From positions 1 to 52,955 of the forward strand of contig NSJM01000010.1 in assembly GCA_002634395.1 (NCBI GenBank): a DNA stretch of 52,955 bases, in the 5' to 3' direction. The stretch comes from Candidatus Methylomirabilis sp. (GTDB lineage Bacteria > Methylomirabilota > Methylomirabilia > Methylomirabilales > Methylomirabilaceae). A model generated the notes under the pieces. That model had not been told where the DNA came from. It searched no databases and saw nothing but the letters and a program-made list of their open reading frames with translations. Shown piece by piece: positions 52,543 through 52,955 of the stretch (the first letter of the stretch is position 1; every line of letters begins with the position of its first letter). Both the position numbers and the translations under genes were made by a program.

Positions 52543-52955
52543 TTATCTGTCGTTACCGTGATGATCGCCGATACCACTCAACACCCTACGAACGAGTGAC
52601 GCGACCGAGCATACAGCCTCGGTGAGCGTGACTTGCAGATGTGCCACCAAGTCACACTCACTCTTACTATAGCGACAAATCGAGTGAAGTCAAGGCGAAT
52701 CAGGCTCTGTGTTCATTCGGAGTCTTACCGGGACCGATGCTAATGCTTCCGCCTGCTTGACTCCTCTTGCAACCAAAGAACTCATGGATCAAGACTCATG
52801 CTCCCACCAGGAGCAGGATGAACGTCGCGGGAGGTCTTCGTGTGATGGACAGAATTGATCTTTCGAAGTATCATTGGACGCAACGCAAAGTATTGGCGCA
52901 CCCGCACCAAGGATGAGATGCACCATACCGGAGGTTCTCTTACATGCCACACTGG
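52543..52955. other. Intergenic right end, no gene seen
   Basis: No reading frame with a ribosome-binding site or protein-like composition is present to the window edge. The only recognisable element is the 21-bp repeat at 52675-52695. A gene may begin beyond the edge. Confidence 0.4.
52675..52695. repeat. 21-bp repeat, copy 2
   Basis: Identical over 21 bases to 11377-11397 and in the same orientation. Both copies are intergenic. This one lies about 135 bases from structured RNA copy B. Confidence 0.6.

Noticed and set aside
1-52955. CRISPR arrays, tRNA/rRNA genes, insertion sequences
   Set aside because: No regularly spaced repeats, no tRNA T-loop/acceptor pattern in the gaps, and no transposase or terminal inverted repeats were seen by eye; a computed scan would be more reliable for tRNA.

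Overview
The window reads as a chromosomal segment of a GC-rich, Gram-negative bacterium. It carries lipoprotein signal peptides, Lgt, MltD, a BrkB-type inner-membrane protein and periplasmic c-type cytochromes. No rRNA, tRNA, transposase, phage gene or CRISPR array was recognised. Gene style and REP-like palindromes are compatible with an NC10/Methylomirabilis-like or Nitrospira-like lineage, but nothing in the window settles the taxonomy.

Layout. 1-9200: an alpha/beta hydrolase, a small ferredoxin-fold protein, then glutamate synthase (gltB-gltD, overlapping) followed by a YqgE/AlgH protein with an unusual membrane anchor. 9400-17250: a decay zone. Intact lgt, a Na+/Ca2+ exchanger, nhaA and a cytochrome c lie among broken genes: a gpsA remnant fused to a DUF1646 remnant, a secreted-protein gene with a nonsense codon and two frameshifts, a frameshifted terC and a 5' stub of an AI-2E-type transporter. 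17400-24400 (minus strand): a large sphingomyelinase-like lipoprotein, then histidine kinase - NarL-type regulator - trehalose-6-phosphate phosphatase - fatty acid desaturase. 24800-27000 (plus strand): lipoprotein, small membrane protein and BrkB-family protein.

27000-52200 is almost entirely minus strand and looks like an envelope and osmotic-stress island. It holds glucosyl-3-phosphoglycerate synthase, a mannosyl-3-phosphoglycerate-phosphatase-like HAD enzyme, a second retaining glycosyltransferase, a GH57 enzyme, glycerate 2-kinase, a MalEFGK-type ABC importer, a CPA2 K+/H+ antiporter, two mechanosensitive-channel-type proteins, a LysM lytic transglycosylase, a single-domain receiver, an orphan histidine kinase, and trehalose synthesis. 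The trehalose-phosphate synthase is fused to a transmembrane sensor plus HAMP module. Taken together (inference), the island would make, import and recycle glucosylglycerate- and trehalose-type compatible solutes, release them through channels and remodel the wall.

The two most unusual items are the sensor-HAMP-trehalose-phosphate-synthase fusion (46111-48366) and a two-copy structured RNA of about 110 nt with an intrinsic terminator (minus strand, 14417-14529 and 52414-52542). The base changes between its copies preserve pairing only on the minus strand.
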